Shown here: piece by piece, positions 33,457 to 40,581 of the stretch | How positions within the stretch are numbered: position 1 is the first letter of the stretch | How the letters are laid out: every line of letters starts with the position of its first letter | Assembly (NCBI GenBank): GCA_963775085.1 | Contig: CAVZHO010000007.1 | Location: 1 to 40,581, forward strand | From: JAAFIP01 sp963775085 | GTDB taxonomy: Bacteria; Pseudomonadota; Gammaproteobacteria; Burkholderiales; Burkholderiaceae_C | Direction: 5' to 3' | Length of the DNA: 40,581 bases | Notes under the pieces: model-generated | What the model was told of the DNA's origin: nothing | Databases searched by the model: none | Seen by the model: the letters and a program-made list of their open reading frames with translations, nothing else | Translations under genes and position numbers: made by a program

Positions 33457-33801
33457 TCACGCCGCCTTGAACAAAAAATCCACCCGCACCGCGTCATAGC
33501 CTAACTCAATCTTCCCATCCGCTGTTTTGTCCAGTACGCCACAGGCCAACAGGGCGTGCACGTCGCTGTGCACGGCTTTGACATCGCGGTGAGCGCGACG
33601 GGCGGCTTCGCGGATGGTGACTGGGCCTGCGCCGCTTAAGGCTTGAATCAAATCAAAACGTTTGCCGCCCAGCGTGCGCATGAGCGCGCTGGCACTGGAG
33701 AAGCTATAGCGCGGCTTGCCCGTGGTGCCGGTCTCCATGGCTTGCACCGCGTCGGCTAGGCTGTTAGCCAAGGATGCGATATCTATCGTTAGCGTGCGCA
33801 C
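33457..33801 (-). CDS. HVO_A0114-type winged-helix regulator / antitoxin-like protein
   Basis: A 114-residue DNA-binding protein. The helix-turn-helix lies in GPVTIREAARRAHRDVKAVHSDVHALLACGV (about residues 59-89), the typical core of HVO_A0114-like proteins, and the end YDAVRVDFLFKAA is also characteristic. These proteins often sit downstream of a small toxin gene as the antitoxin. No toxin gene is visible upstream (33802-33963 has no credible frame), so this may be an orphan or a stand-alone regulator. The GTG at 33801 is chosen because GAAGGA (33811-33816) stands at the right distance. Composition is host-like, unlike the adjacent IetAS genes. Confidence 0.75.
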   Translation of the reverse strand: MRTLTIDIASLANSLADAVQAMETGTTGKPRYSFSSASALMRTLGGKRFDLIQALSGAGPVTIREAARRAHRDVKAVHSDVHALLACGVLDKTADGKIELGYDAVRVDFLFKAA

Positions 33802-33963
33802 TATGGCATCTCCTTCTATGTTAATAAATTGATGGCAAAAGTGCATAAATCACACTATTTGCCAACCTATAGCAAGCCCGCTTGAAAGTTACGTGCTTAG
33901 AGTTTATGCTAACCTTTTGTCTGTAGCTCCCTTCTTGTGCCAACTACTTTTTTATACATTACC

Positions 33964-35457
33964 ATGCGCACCACCCTCACCTCCATCGCGCTCGCCACCG
34001 CTCTACTGACAGGCTGCGGCAGCAAAGTTCAAAACCCTGTATCGGGCCAGACCGAGCGCTCGACGATGACCGAAACGGCGGAAGTGGCTGAGGGCAAAAA
34101 AAGCCACGCCCAGGTGATGCAAGAGTACACCGCGCTGAACAACCCGCGCCTGCAGGCCTATGTGAACGACATTGGCCAGCGCCTGGCCAAGCTGTCGCAC
34201 CGGCCTACGCTGGCCTGGACATTTACGGTGCTCGACAGCCCGGAGATCAACGCCTTTGCACTGCCCGGTGGCTATGTGTATGTGACGCGCGGCATCATGG
34301 CCTACATGGACAGCGAGGCCGACCTGGCTGGGGTGATTGGCCACGAGATTGGCCATGTGACAGCCCGCCACGGTGCGCAGCGCGCCACGCGCGAGCAAAA
34401 CGCGGGCATTGGCGTGATGGCGGCCAGCGTGCTGGGGGCCATCCTGGAGGCCAAGGGCATGGCCGGTGCGGGCCAGATGGCCAGCGAGGTGTCGCAAACC
34501 GCAGCGGCGGGCTATGTGGCCAAGTACGGCCGCGAGCAGGAGCTGCAGGCCGACGGCCTGGGCGCCGAGTATCTGGCGCGTGGCAATTTTGACCCGCGCA
34601 ACATGGTGGATGTGATCAACGTGCTGAAAAACCAGGAGCGCTTTGCCGCCGACCTGGCCCGCGCGCAGGGCCGCCCGGTGCCCGAGCAAAACAGCTGGCT
34701 GGCCTCGCACCCCAGCAACGACGACCGCCTGGCGCAGATCACCCGTCTGTCGGCCCAGTACAAAGACACCGGCAAGTATGTGGACGAGGGCCGCGCGCGC
34801 TACCTGCAGATGATTGACGGCATGCCCTTTGGCGAGAGCGCCGAGCAGGGCCTGACCCGTGGGCGCAATTTTTACCACTCCGGCCTGGGCATTGCCCTCA
34901 CGGCGGCGCAGGGCTGGAGCATTCAAAATCAGCCCGACCAGATTGCGGTGATCAACCCCACCCGCGATGCCGGGCTGACCATCCATATGGTGCCGCCCAA
35001 CTCGGGCAAAACGCATGATGAAGTGATCCGCAACCTGATCAAGCCCGACTCCGGCCGCGTCGAGCCGCGCCAGATCAACGGCCTGCCTGCCACGCATTTT
35101 GTGGGCACCCAACCTGGCAAAAACGGCCAACGCAACAGTATTGAGTTGACCATCGTCACCGGCCCCAACAACACCATGTACATCCTGGTCTACGAGGCCA
35201 AGGACGTGGCCACCCTGCAGCGCAACATGGCACCGATGCGCGAGACAGAAAACGGTTTTCGCGCCATGAACCAGAACGATGCCGCCGCTGCCCGCCCCTG
35301 GCTGCTACGCACCACCACCATGCCGCGCGGTGGCTTTGCCGAAATGGCCCGCGCTACACCCATCGCCAACCCCGAGCAGCAGCTCAAGCTGATTAACGGT
35401 GTCTATGCCAGTGGCACCATCCCGCCGGGCGCAGCGGTAAAGGTCGTGGTGCAGTAA
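33964..35457 (+). CDS. M48-family metalloprotease, lipoprotein
   Basis: A 497-residue zinc peptidase, probably periplasmic and lipid-anchored. The signal peptide ends in a lipobox LLTGC with Cys 18. The zinc motif HEIGH is at residues 127-131, and the third ligand is probably Glu 193 in the REQELQAD segment. This arrangement matches BepA/LoiP-like M48 proteases that police outer-membrane assembly. No tetratricopeptide repeats are seen; the C-terminal half (about 290-497) is a beta-rich region ending in PPGAAVKVVVQ. The ATG at 33964 gives a proper lipoprotein signal; a GTG at 33937 would add nine residues. It converges on the TPM genes. Confidence 0.88.
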   Translation: MRTTLTSIALATALLTGCGSKVQNPVSGQTERSTMTETAEVAEGKKSHAQVMQEYTALNNPRLQAYVNDIGQRLAKLSHRPTLAWTFTVLDSPEINAFALPGGYVYVTRGIMAYMDSEADLAGVIGHEIGHVTARHGAQRATREQNAGIGVMAASVLGAILEAKGMAGAGQMASEVSQTAAAGYVAKYGREQELQADGLGAEYLARGNFDPRNMVDVINVLKNQERFAADLARAQGRPVPEQNSWLASHPSNDDRLAQITRLSAQYKDTGKYVDEGRARYLQMIDGMPFGESAEQGLTRGRNFYHSGLGIALTAAQGWSIQNQPDQIAVINPTRDAGLTIHMVPPNSGKTHDEVIRNLIKPDSGRVEPRQINGLPATHFVGTQPGKNGQRNSIELTIVTGPNNTMYILVYEAKDVATLQRNMAPMRETENGFRAMNQNDAAAARPWLLRTTTMPRGGFAEMARATPIANPEQQLKLINGVYASGTIPPGAAVKVVVQ

Positions 35458-35461
35458 GGGC

Positions 35462-35972
35462 TTAGCCCAGCACGGGCGTATCCGGTAGCTCGTTGCGCCG
35501 CGTGGTGCCCGCTGCCACGGGGTAATGCGCCACCAAGAGGGCGGACACTTCCTCCAGCGCCTGCGTCAGGCCGTCTTCATACTGCTGGTGTTTAAACGCC
35601 TGCGACATGGTCTGCGCAATGGCCTGCCACTGCGCGGGGCTGACCTTTTCGTTCAGGCCGCGGTCGGCCACGATCTCGATGGCGTGCTCGGCCAGCATTA
35701 AATAGATCAACACGCCGTTGTTATGCGCGGTGTCCCACACCCGCAGCTTGCTGAACATCATCACCGCGCGTTCGCGGGACAGAGGCATTGCGCCAGATAT
35801 AGCTGCTGGGCAACGATGCCTCGACGCAGATGCGCACCTCGCCACTGTGGCGCTGCTCGCTGGCGGTGACGCGGCGCATCAGGCGCTCGACCAAATCGGT
35901 GGGAATGGCGCGGCGCGTGTCGCCCTCGTCCAGCCAGCGGTGGTGCAATAGGCGTTTGAGTTGTTGAAGCAT
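35462..35972 (-). pseudogene. TPM-domain protein, cytosolic type, frameshifted
   Basis: A short TPM-domain protein of about 170 residues split over two frames. The N-terminal part (RLLHHRWLDEGDTRRAIP to SYIWRNASV) is read from 35972; the rest (RERAVMMFSKLRVWDTAHNN to the end) is read in another frame to 35462. The frames join if one base of the GGG at 35776-35778 (CCC in the gene) is removed, which gives NASVRERAV. So a single-base insertion, real or a sequencing error, breaks the gene. It is the third gene of the lemA/TPM cluster, ten bases after the second one. TPM proteins occur with LemA in many bacteria; their biochemical role is not settled. Confidence 0.8.
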
Positions 35973-35981
35973 GCTGCGTCC

Positions 35982-36935
35982 TTACCAATCACCGGAGGCA
36001 CCGCCGCCGCCAAAGTCGCCGCCGCCGCCCGAGCTGAAGCCACCACCGCCGCCGCTGCCCCCGCCGCCATAACCACCGCCACCCCAGCCGCCGCCATACC
36101 CACCACCATAGCCGCCCCGGCCGGGTCGCCCCATGCCGCCCAAGCCCGAGAGCAGGGTAAACAACAGCGCCACCAAAAAGGCCAGGCCCTGCGACGATGC
36201 CAGCGCTGGCTGGTGATAAAAAACGCCGCCGCACCCACGGCCCCGCCGGTGAGGAAGGAGCCAAGTTTTTTGCCAAACATGCTCTTGGCAATGGCGCCGC
36301 CAATCGGCACCGCAAAAAACAGGAAAATGGCAAAGTCCATCCAGTTAAAACCCTGCATGCCCATGCCACTGCCAGTGCTGCCACGCTGGCCGACTTCTGG
36401 CAGCTTTTCGCCACTGACCAAGGCGATGATTTGATCGACCCCCGCGTTCAGGCCACCCGGCGTAGTCGCCCGCACGAAAGCGCGGCGAGATGGCATCGTC
36501 AATGATCTGCTTGGCCGCCAGGTCGGGGATGGCCCCCTCCAGCGTCTTGGCCACCTCGATGCGCAGCTTGCGGTCGTCCTTGGCCACAATCAGCAGCAGG
36601 CCATCGCCCACGCCCTTGCGGCCAATCTTCCAGGTGTTGGCCACGCGGTTGGCATAGCTGGCGATGTCCTCGGGCTGGGTGGTGGGCACCATCAGCACGA
36701 CGATTTGCGAGCCCTTGGCACGCTCAAAAGCGCCCAGTTTGTCTTCAATGGATTCGCGCCCCGCGCCCAGCGTGCCGGTGGTGTCGATCACATGCGCGGT
36801 CAGCGCCGGGATGGGTTGCAGGTTTTGCGCCTGCGCCCAAAGCGTCAACAACGTCAGCATCACCAACAGGCAGCCCTGCATCCACGCACGCGCAGATACC
36901 GATCGCTTTCGCCAGTTTAGTGCTATTAATTTCAT
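35982..36935 (-). pseudogene. TPM-domain membrane protein (YgcG-like), two frameshifts
   Basis: The exported TPM protein of the lemA cluster, read in three frames. The signal peptide and TPM domain (IPALTAHVIDTTGTL to FRAGDYAG) run from 36935; the next part (GLNAGVDQIIALVSGEKLPE, then the membrane helix WMDFAIFLFFAVPIGG) needs removal of one base in CCC at 36456-36458; the last part (ALLFTLLSGLGGM, then a long glycine-serine tail ending GGGGASGDW) needs one base added near 36206. The Gly-rich end with a final Trp is the usual YgcG-type terminus, so the gene was complete recently. The start codon at 36935 lies inside repeat copy F; a start at Met 19 is also possible. Confidence 0.8.
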
Positions 36936-36977
36936 AGCTGCTTACGTCCTGTTGGCGTGGACTACAGGCCTAAATGG
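36922..36977 (+). repeat. Dispersed Comamonadaceae-type repeat, copy F (lemA-TPM junction)
   Basis: GCTATTAATTTCATAGCTG, then TTACGTCCTGTTGGCGTGGACTA in the second half; both stem-loops can form (GCTAT/ATAGC and a GTCC/GGAC pair). It fills the gap between lemA and the TPM gene and overlaps the first codons of the latter. Confidence 0.8.
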
Positions 36978-36980
36978 AGG

Positions 36981-37577
36981 TTATTTCTTGTTGAAATCGA
37001 CGGTCGGCGGTGCGCTGATGGCGGCTTCGTTGGCGACGGTAAAGCTGGGCTTGGTGGCGTAGCTGAACATCATGGCCGTGAGGTTGGTGGGGAAGCTGCG
37101 CGTCAGCACGTTGTAGTCGGCAATAGTTTTGATGTAGCGGTCACGCGCCACGGTGATACGGTTTTCGGTACCCTCCAGCTGCACGCGCAGATCGCGAAAG
37201 CCCTGGTTGGCTTTCAGGTTAGGGTAATTCTCAGTCACAGCCATCAGGCGGCTGAGCGCGCTGGAGAGCTCGCCCTGCGCGGCCTGGAATTTCTTGAATG
37301 CTTCGGGGTTGTTCAGCGTCTCGGGGGTCACCGTCATCGAGGTGGCCTTGGCCCGCGCCTCGACCACCTTGGTCAGCGTGTCCTGCTCAAAGCTGGCTTC
37401 GCCCTTGACGGTGTTGACGATGTTGGGGATCAAATCGGAGCGGCGCTGGTACTGGTTGAGCACCTCGCTCCAGGCGGCTTTGGACTGCTCGTCCAGACGC
37501 TGAAAATCGTTATAGCCGCAGCCGGTGAGCAGCAGGGCGGTGAAAGCGGCGGCGATCAAGGCAAAAAAGCGTTTCAT
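36981..37577 (-). CDS. lemA: LemA-family membrane-anchored protein
   Basis: A 198-residue protein with an N-terminal signal and lipobox (LLLTGCGYNDFQ), followed by the helical-bundle LemA domain: EQSKAAWSEVLNQYQRRSDLIPNIVNTVKG in pieces, SRLMAVTENYPNLKANQGF and VARDRYIKTIADYNVLTRSFP. Length and motifs are normal. It is probably anchored in the inner membrane facing the periplasm. The start MKRFF at 37577 has a ribosome site (AGGAG) upstream; the longer frame to 37658 is unlikely. It is the first gene of the lemA/TPM cluster, divergent from the Rossmann-fold gene. Confidence 0.92.
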   Translation of the reverse strand: MKRFFALIAAAFTALLLTGCGYNDFQRLDEQSKAAWSEVLNQYQRRSDLIPNIVNTVKGEASFEQDTLTKVVEARAKATSMTVTPETLNNPEAFKKFQAAQGELSSALSRLMAVTENYPNLKANQGFRDLRVQLEGTENRITVARDRYIKTIADYNVLTRSFPTNLTAMMFSYATKPSFTVANEAAISAPPTVDFNKK

Positions 37578-37637
37578 ACACACTCCTAAAAAAATAGAGA
37601 CAGAAAACGGGTTGTCAACCGATAGTAGTATAGATGG

Positions 37638-38393
37638 ATGCCGCTTACCCCTTTTCAAGCCCTGGCCGCTGCCCGCCGCCCCACCTCACCCCAAACCCAA
37701 CCCACCACCTTGCTGATTGCCGGCGCAGGCGGCGTGTTGGGCAACGCCGTGCTGCGCCGCCTGGTGGGCCTGCACCGCTACACGCGCACCCAGGTGCTGG
37801 CCAGCGAGCCGATGTCTCGCACCCTGCGCCAAGTGGGCATCCATGTCGTAGCCGGAGCCATGGCGCACTGGCCGCTGCTGCGCGCCGATGTGGCGGTGGT
37901 GATGTTTGACCCGCCGCGCATGTTCTACGGCCGCGAGCGCGCCCTGTGGGTGCCCGCGCCCGAGCAACTAGCCGCGCTGGCAGCCTGGCTCAAACGCTGC
38001 GGCGTGCACACCCTGGCCGTGGTGCTGCCCCACGCCCAAGGCAGCCTGCCCGCCGCCCTGCAACGCGGCCTGGCCAGCCTAGACGAGCACGCTCTGGCCG
38101 CCCTGGGCTTTGAGCGTCTGCTGATCGTGCGCAGCGCGCAAAAGCCTGCCGCGGCCAAGCAGACTAACGCGCTGCACGGCCTGGCCGCGTGGATGCTGGG
38201 TATCGCCCACTTTATGGTCCCCAGCAGCGAGCAACCCGTGCGCGCCAGCAAAGTGGCCGAGCTGGTGGACATGGCTTTGCCTTTGTTGCCACCGGGCACC
38301 TGGGTGGCGGCCCCCGAGCTGGTGTGGCGGGCGGCGCAGGGGGATGCGGGGCAGATGCGGGCGGTGGTGCGGGATTGGTTTGCTGCGGCTTGA
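37638..38393 (+). CDS. Rossmann-fold (NAD(P)-binding-like) protein, unknown role
   Basis: A 251-residue protein with a glycine-rich dinucleotide-binding motif near the N-terminus (LLIAGAGGVLGNAVLRRL, about residues 25-42), as in short-chain or NmrA-like nucleotide-binding proteins. I see no YxxxK catalytic pair. A segment VVMFDPPRMFYGRERALW and a later LGIAHFMVPSSEQPVRASKVAELV look conserved in character. It is Ala- and Leu-rich and host-like in composition. It stands alone between lemA and the palindromic region; function cannot be given. Confidence 0.75.
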   Translation: MPLTPFQALAAARRPTSPQTQPTTLLIAGAGGVLGNAVLRRLVGLHRYTRTQVLASEPMSRTLRQVGIHVVAGAMAHWPLLRADVAVVMFDPPRMFYGRERALWVPAPEQLAALAAWLKRCGVHTLAVVLPHAQGSLPAALQRGLASLDEHALAALGFERLLIVRSAQKPAAAKQTNALHGLAAWMLGIAHFMVPSSEQPVRASKVAELVDMALPLLPPGTWVAAPELVWRAAQGDAGQMRAVVRDWFAAA

Positions 38394-38472
38394 TCGCGGC
38401 ACCTGACTAAGCTGAGTTTCGCCCATTGCGCCCTTGGTGTGTTTTGCCGAGGCTTCCCGTTGCACAAGCAAC

Positions 38473-38668
38473 GCGCACTGCTACGGCGCAGTGCCTGCGC
38501 CACCCGAGCCCCGGCCCGCTTCGCGGGAAGCCTGTGCAGTGCTCGCTTTTGGGGGAAATTTAGAAACTCGCTGCGCTCAAACATCTAAATTTCTGATCCC
38601 CAAAAGCTCCGCGCTTCCAGCCCGGGGCTCTTATCGGGTGGCGCAGGCACTGCACCGCAGCAGCGCGC
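38473..38668. repeat. 196-bp nested palindromic intergenic element
   Basis: Outer arms 38473-38514 and 38622-38668 are complementary over about 40 bases (core GCAGTGCCTGCGCCACCC), with a TTAT insertion in the right arm at 38631-38634. Inner arms 38536-38554 (CTTTTGGGGG then AAATTTAGA) and 38584-38606 (TCTAAATTT, then CCCCAAAAG) pair again. It covers most of the otherwise gene-free stretch 38394-38686. The type resembles large intergenic palindromes of Comamonadaceae. It may end the Rossmann gene transcript and lies just before a probably acquired gene. Confidence 0.8.
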
Positions 38669-38686
38669 TTTCACGGGGCTGAGGAT

Positions 38687-40453
38687 ATGCTTTCAGAATT
38701 GCCTTTGGTCAAAAGCTCAATAAAATACACAGCGGGTAATCCTAGCAATTTCGGTTTTTGTTGCAGCGATGCATTTATCTCGCAGGTATCCGCGATATAC
38801 ATTACGATTCATCCCTCAGAGAAAACATATTTAGTGCCAGTAATCACCGACAACCCGCAAGCAAAAGGTGCGCCAGACATCGCGCCCATGACTCAGCCCA
38901 TCTCCAAAGTCAAAGAGTCTGACAAGAAGGTCCGTCCGGTGAATAAGTGGACTGAGAAAATACTGCGGCGACTACATTATCGCTTCCCGAACTTCGCACC
39001 ATTGCAAAACAAGGAAGACCGCCAGTATGTCCACGAAAGAGATCTGACTAAGAACATCGAGAGCCGTGTCCCGCCTGAGGAGGAGCTTCGTCAACGGGCG
39101 CTATGGGGCATTGAGATATTCGGCCCCGCAGAAATAGATGCTCTGTATTCCGCTTTAAAGCGACTGGCATGGGACGAGGATCATTTTCGGAATCCAACCT
39201 CTGGGCCGTTGAAGTGGATTTCTGAGCAACGCATGTATGGGTCGGGCGGCTCTTTAAACCTCGGCCGGATTCAACGCAGAGGGCAAGGCAACTTTATCTC
39301 TTTAGGACGCGAGGGCCCAATTCCCGATGCCATTGATTACATAAACGGATATGTGCATCAAATCTCACCGTCAATCACCGCGTTAATTTTCTGTTTCGTA
39401 ATCAAAGATAGTCAAGCCGTCGGATACGAAACTGCATTGGCTACCGATCAAGCTACTAAATATGAAGCAAACTGGCGACGTGGTGGCTATAGTGGCTTAG
39501 GCGTGGAGCACCTAAAGATGCGCGCAGTTGAGGCGGAGCGCGCCAGGTCACGCAAAATTGTTATTGATTGGTTTGAAGAGCATTTGCCCGGGTTCTTCTC
39601 CCGGGCGGAAGACGGCAATCGTCTTCCGACAGCCGAACTAATAACGAGCCTTCACGAACCACTTCTTCCGACTACACTAGATGGTAAACGTAAAGAACCC
39701 GCCTGGGTAAATTACTTAAAGAGTTATCGCTTTCGCACAACTTGGACACTCAAAGACTTTGAAGGATTATCTTTAGCCTGGGACGAAGCAGAAGATGGCA
39801 ACCGATTTCACACTTTAATTAATCTTCGAACAGCGCTACTAAATGACAAACACTTAGAACACATTAGCGGCGGGGATAAGCACTCCTATGTAACTTTTGT
39901 CAGTGAGCATGTAGAAGGTGTGTTGCTACACAACGCTGTGTCGTTCGCTCTCCGTGAGGTGATTCGTACTCTTCGTCTTACCAGAGACAATTTAACGACT
40001 GAATCCAATAGCCACCGCGAAGTGCTTCTGGCTTTGAAGCACATAAAGAAATTTTTTGACCAATCGATCGGCCTTCCAACGATGACATCTGAACTCGTGA
40101 CAAAGTCAGAGACGGATCATTTTTATCGCTGGGATTGCGGAGAGTTTTTGAGTGAGCCCTGGCAGGCAGGTGAGCCACCCATCAAAATCGCAGAAACTTT
40201 GCGTGCAAATACGCATTACCTTGCATCTCGTGCCATGGCGCAAGAAAAGGAGACTCGCGGCCATCTGGAGCAAATCTGTACCATCCTCAGTACACAGCAA
40301 AGTGTACGCACACAAAAGCGAATGGAGATAGTAACTTATGTCGCTACTATCGTCGCCGTCGCATCGCTGTTTGTTGCTCTCATGTCTGTTGATCGATTCG
40401 CTACGGCCATAAATCTTCAGGTTGAACGCGTCTTTGGGATCTCAGCGAAATAA
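38687..40453 (+). CDS. Unrecognised 588-residue protein with C-terminal membrane helix
   Basis: I do not recognise this protein. It is AT-richer than its neighbours, which suggests horizontal gain. Residues 1-66 may not belong to it: an internal start (MTQPISKVK, residue 68, at 38888) is possible, and the first part has no clear character. The middle is a large polar, charged region (about 70-540) with many Trp/Tyr/Arg. A single hydrophobic segment lies near the end (about 548-565, YVATIVAVASLFVALM), followed by a short tail with a predicted amphipathic end. This layout, a large cytoplasmic part and one terminal membrane helix, also occurs in abortive-infection effectors, but there is no motif to support that. 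Confidence 0.6.
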   Translation: MLSELPLVKSSIKYTAGNPSNFGFCCSDAFISQVSAIYITIHPSEKTYLVPVITDNPQAKGAPDIAPMTQPISKVKESDKKVRPVNKWTEKILRRLHYRFPNFAPLQNKEDRQYVHERDLTKNIESRVPPEEELRQRALWGIEIFGPAEIDALYSALKRLAWDEDHFRNPTSGPLKWISEQRMYGSGGSLNLGRIQRRGQGNFISLGREGPIPDAIDYINGYVHQISPSITALIFCFVIKDSQAVGYETALATDQATKYEANWRRGGYSGLGVEHLKMRAVEAERARSRKIVIDWFEEHLPGFFSRAEDGNRLPTAELITSLHEPLLPTTLDGKRKEPAWVNYLKSYRFRTTWTLKDFEGLSLAWDEAEDGNRFHTLINLRTALLNDKHLEHISGGDKHSYVTFVSEHVEGVLLHNAVSFALREVIRTLRLTRDNLTTESNSHREVLLALKHIKKFFDQSIGLPTMTSELVTKSETDHFYRWDCGEFLSEPWQAGEPPIKIAETLRANTHYLASRAMAQEKETRGHLEQICTILSTQQSVRTQKRMEIVTYVATIVAVASLFVALMSVDRFATAINLQVERVFGISAK

Positions 40454-40483
40454 CTGAAAAGGCTGTATTGAATAGGCGCGCTG

Positions 40484-40530
40484 AAACAGCACGTGATTGA
40501 TCATCCGGCGTGATCAATAGCCCGCTGTTT
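40484..40530. terminator. Nested hairpin downstream of the unknown gene
   Basis: ATTGATCA (40496-40503) pairs perfectly with TGATCAAT (40511-40518), flanked by AAACAGC (40484-40490) and GCTGTTT (40524-40530). It lies about 30 bases after the stop at 40453 and ends in TTT, so it may be a transcription terminator; a protein-binding dyad is also possible. Confidence 0.5.
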
Positions 40531-40581
40531 TCATATTCGTGGAAAATCCCAATGCACTGCTCCAGCAAAACAGCCGTATTC

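Noticed and set aside
34003..35130. 375-codon frame antisense to the M48 protease gene
   Set aside because: Antisense artefact; the other strand encodes lipobox and HEIGH motifs.
35982..36176. Glycine-rich small protein as a separate gene
   Set aside because: It is the C-terminal tail of the frameshifted YgcG-like TPM protein; its start is internal.
37925..38584. Minus-strand frame beginning MFERSEFLNF
   Set aside because: It starts in the palindromic element and runs antisense into the Rossmann-fold gene; such frames are a by-product of this kind of repeat.
40484..40530. Hairpin at the right end as an integron attC-like site
   Set aside because: It lacks the conserved GTT/AAC ends and there is only one copy and no integrase.

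Overview
The window looks like chromosomal DNA of a GC-rich betaproteobacterium of the family Comamonadaceae (Rhodoferax/Polaromonas/Acidovorax type). Evidence is the composition, a Bug-type solute receptor beside CoA-transferase genes, malate synthase G, and at least six copies of a dispersed repeat of about 55 bp, a type I recall from Comamonadaceae genomes. No rRNA, tRNA, CRISPR array, transposase or phage structural gene was seen.

Layout. 43-2871 (minus): MCE/MlaD-like protein, TPR-like lipoprotein and MlaE-like permease, probably a lipid-transport operon. 2965-8653 (minus): dsbA, SPOR-domain protein, argS, a cyclic-nucleotide-binding protein and a B12-binding radical SAM protein, closed by a strong terminator. 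8736-10930 (plus): LysE-type exporter, polyprenyl-phosphate glycosyltransferase and GtrA-like membrane protein, facing a GT39 glycosyltransferase and a YdjC/HpnK-type deacetylase (10859-13225, minus); together these look like an envelope-glycan modification set. 13230-17592 (minus): LysR regulator, Bug receptor, CaiB/BaiF CoA-transferase and HMG-CoA-lyase-like enzyme, a probable uptake, activation and cleavage route for a branched carboxylic acid.

17811-26307 is the most interesting block. A soluble hybrid histidine kinase and a sigma-54 response regulator are divergently placed from a five-gene operon: a cysteine-free fibre-like subunit, a second subunit with a related C-terminus, a small secreted protein, a PapD-like chaperone, and an outer-membrane-type protein with a C-terminal SdrD-B-like domain instead of an obvious FimD/PapC usher. 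The operon begins with a consensus -24/-12 promoter and has an intrinsic terminator after the first gene. I read it as a non-canonical chaperone-dependent surface-fibre system with its own switch.

26421-29421 (plus) holds a 2-haloacid dehalogenase-like HAD enzyme and glcB. 29559-33237 (minus) is a less GC-rich island with a subtilisin-like protease and an AAA ATPase matching the IetAS anti-phage pair; an HVO_A0114-type regulator follows. 33964-38393 holds an M48 lipoprotein protease, the lemA/TPM cluster with three apparent frameshifts, and a Rossmann-fold protein. The right end has a large nested palindrome, an unrecognised AT-richer gene with a C-terminal membrane helix, and a hairpin.

A theme across the window is the dispersed repeat: copies occur inside coding sequences, including one that encodes the lipobox of a lipoprotein and one that forms about 20 codons of the HAD enzyme.
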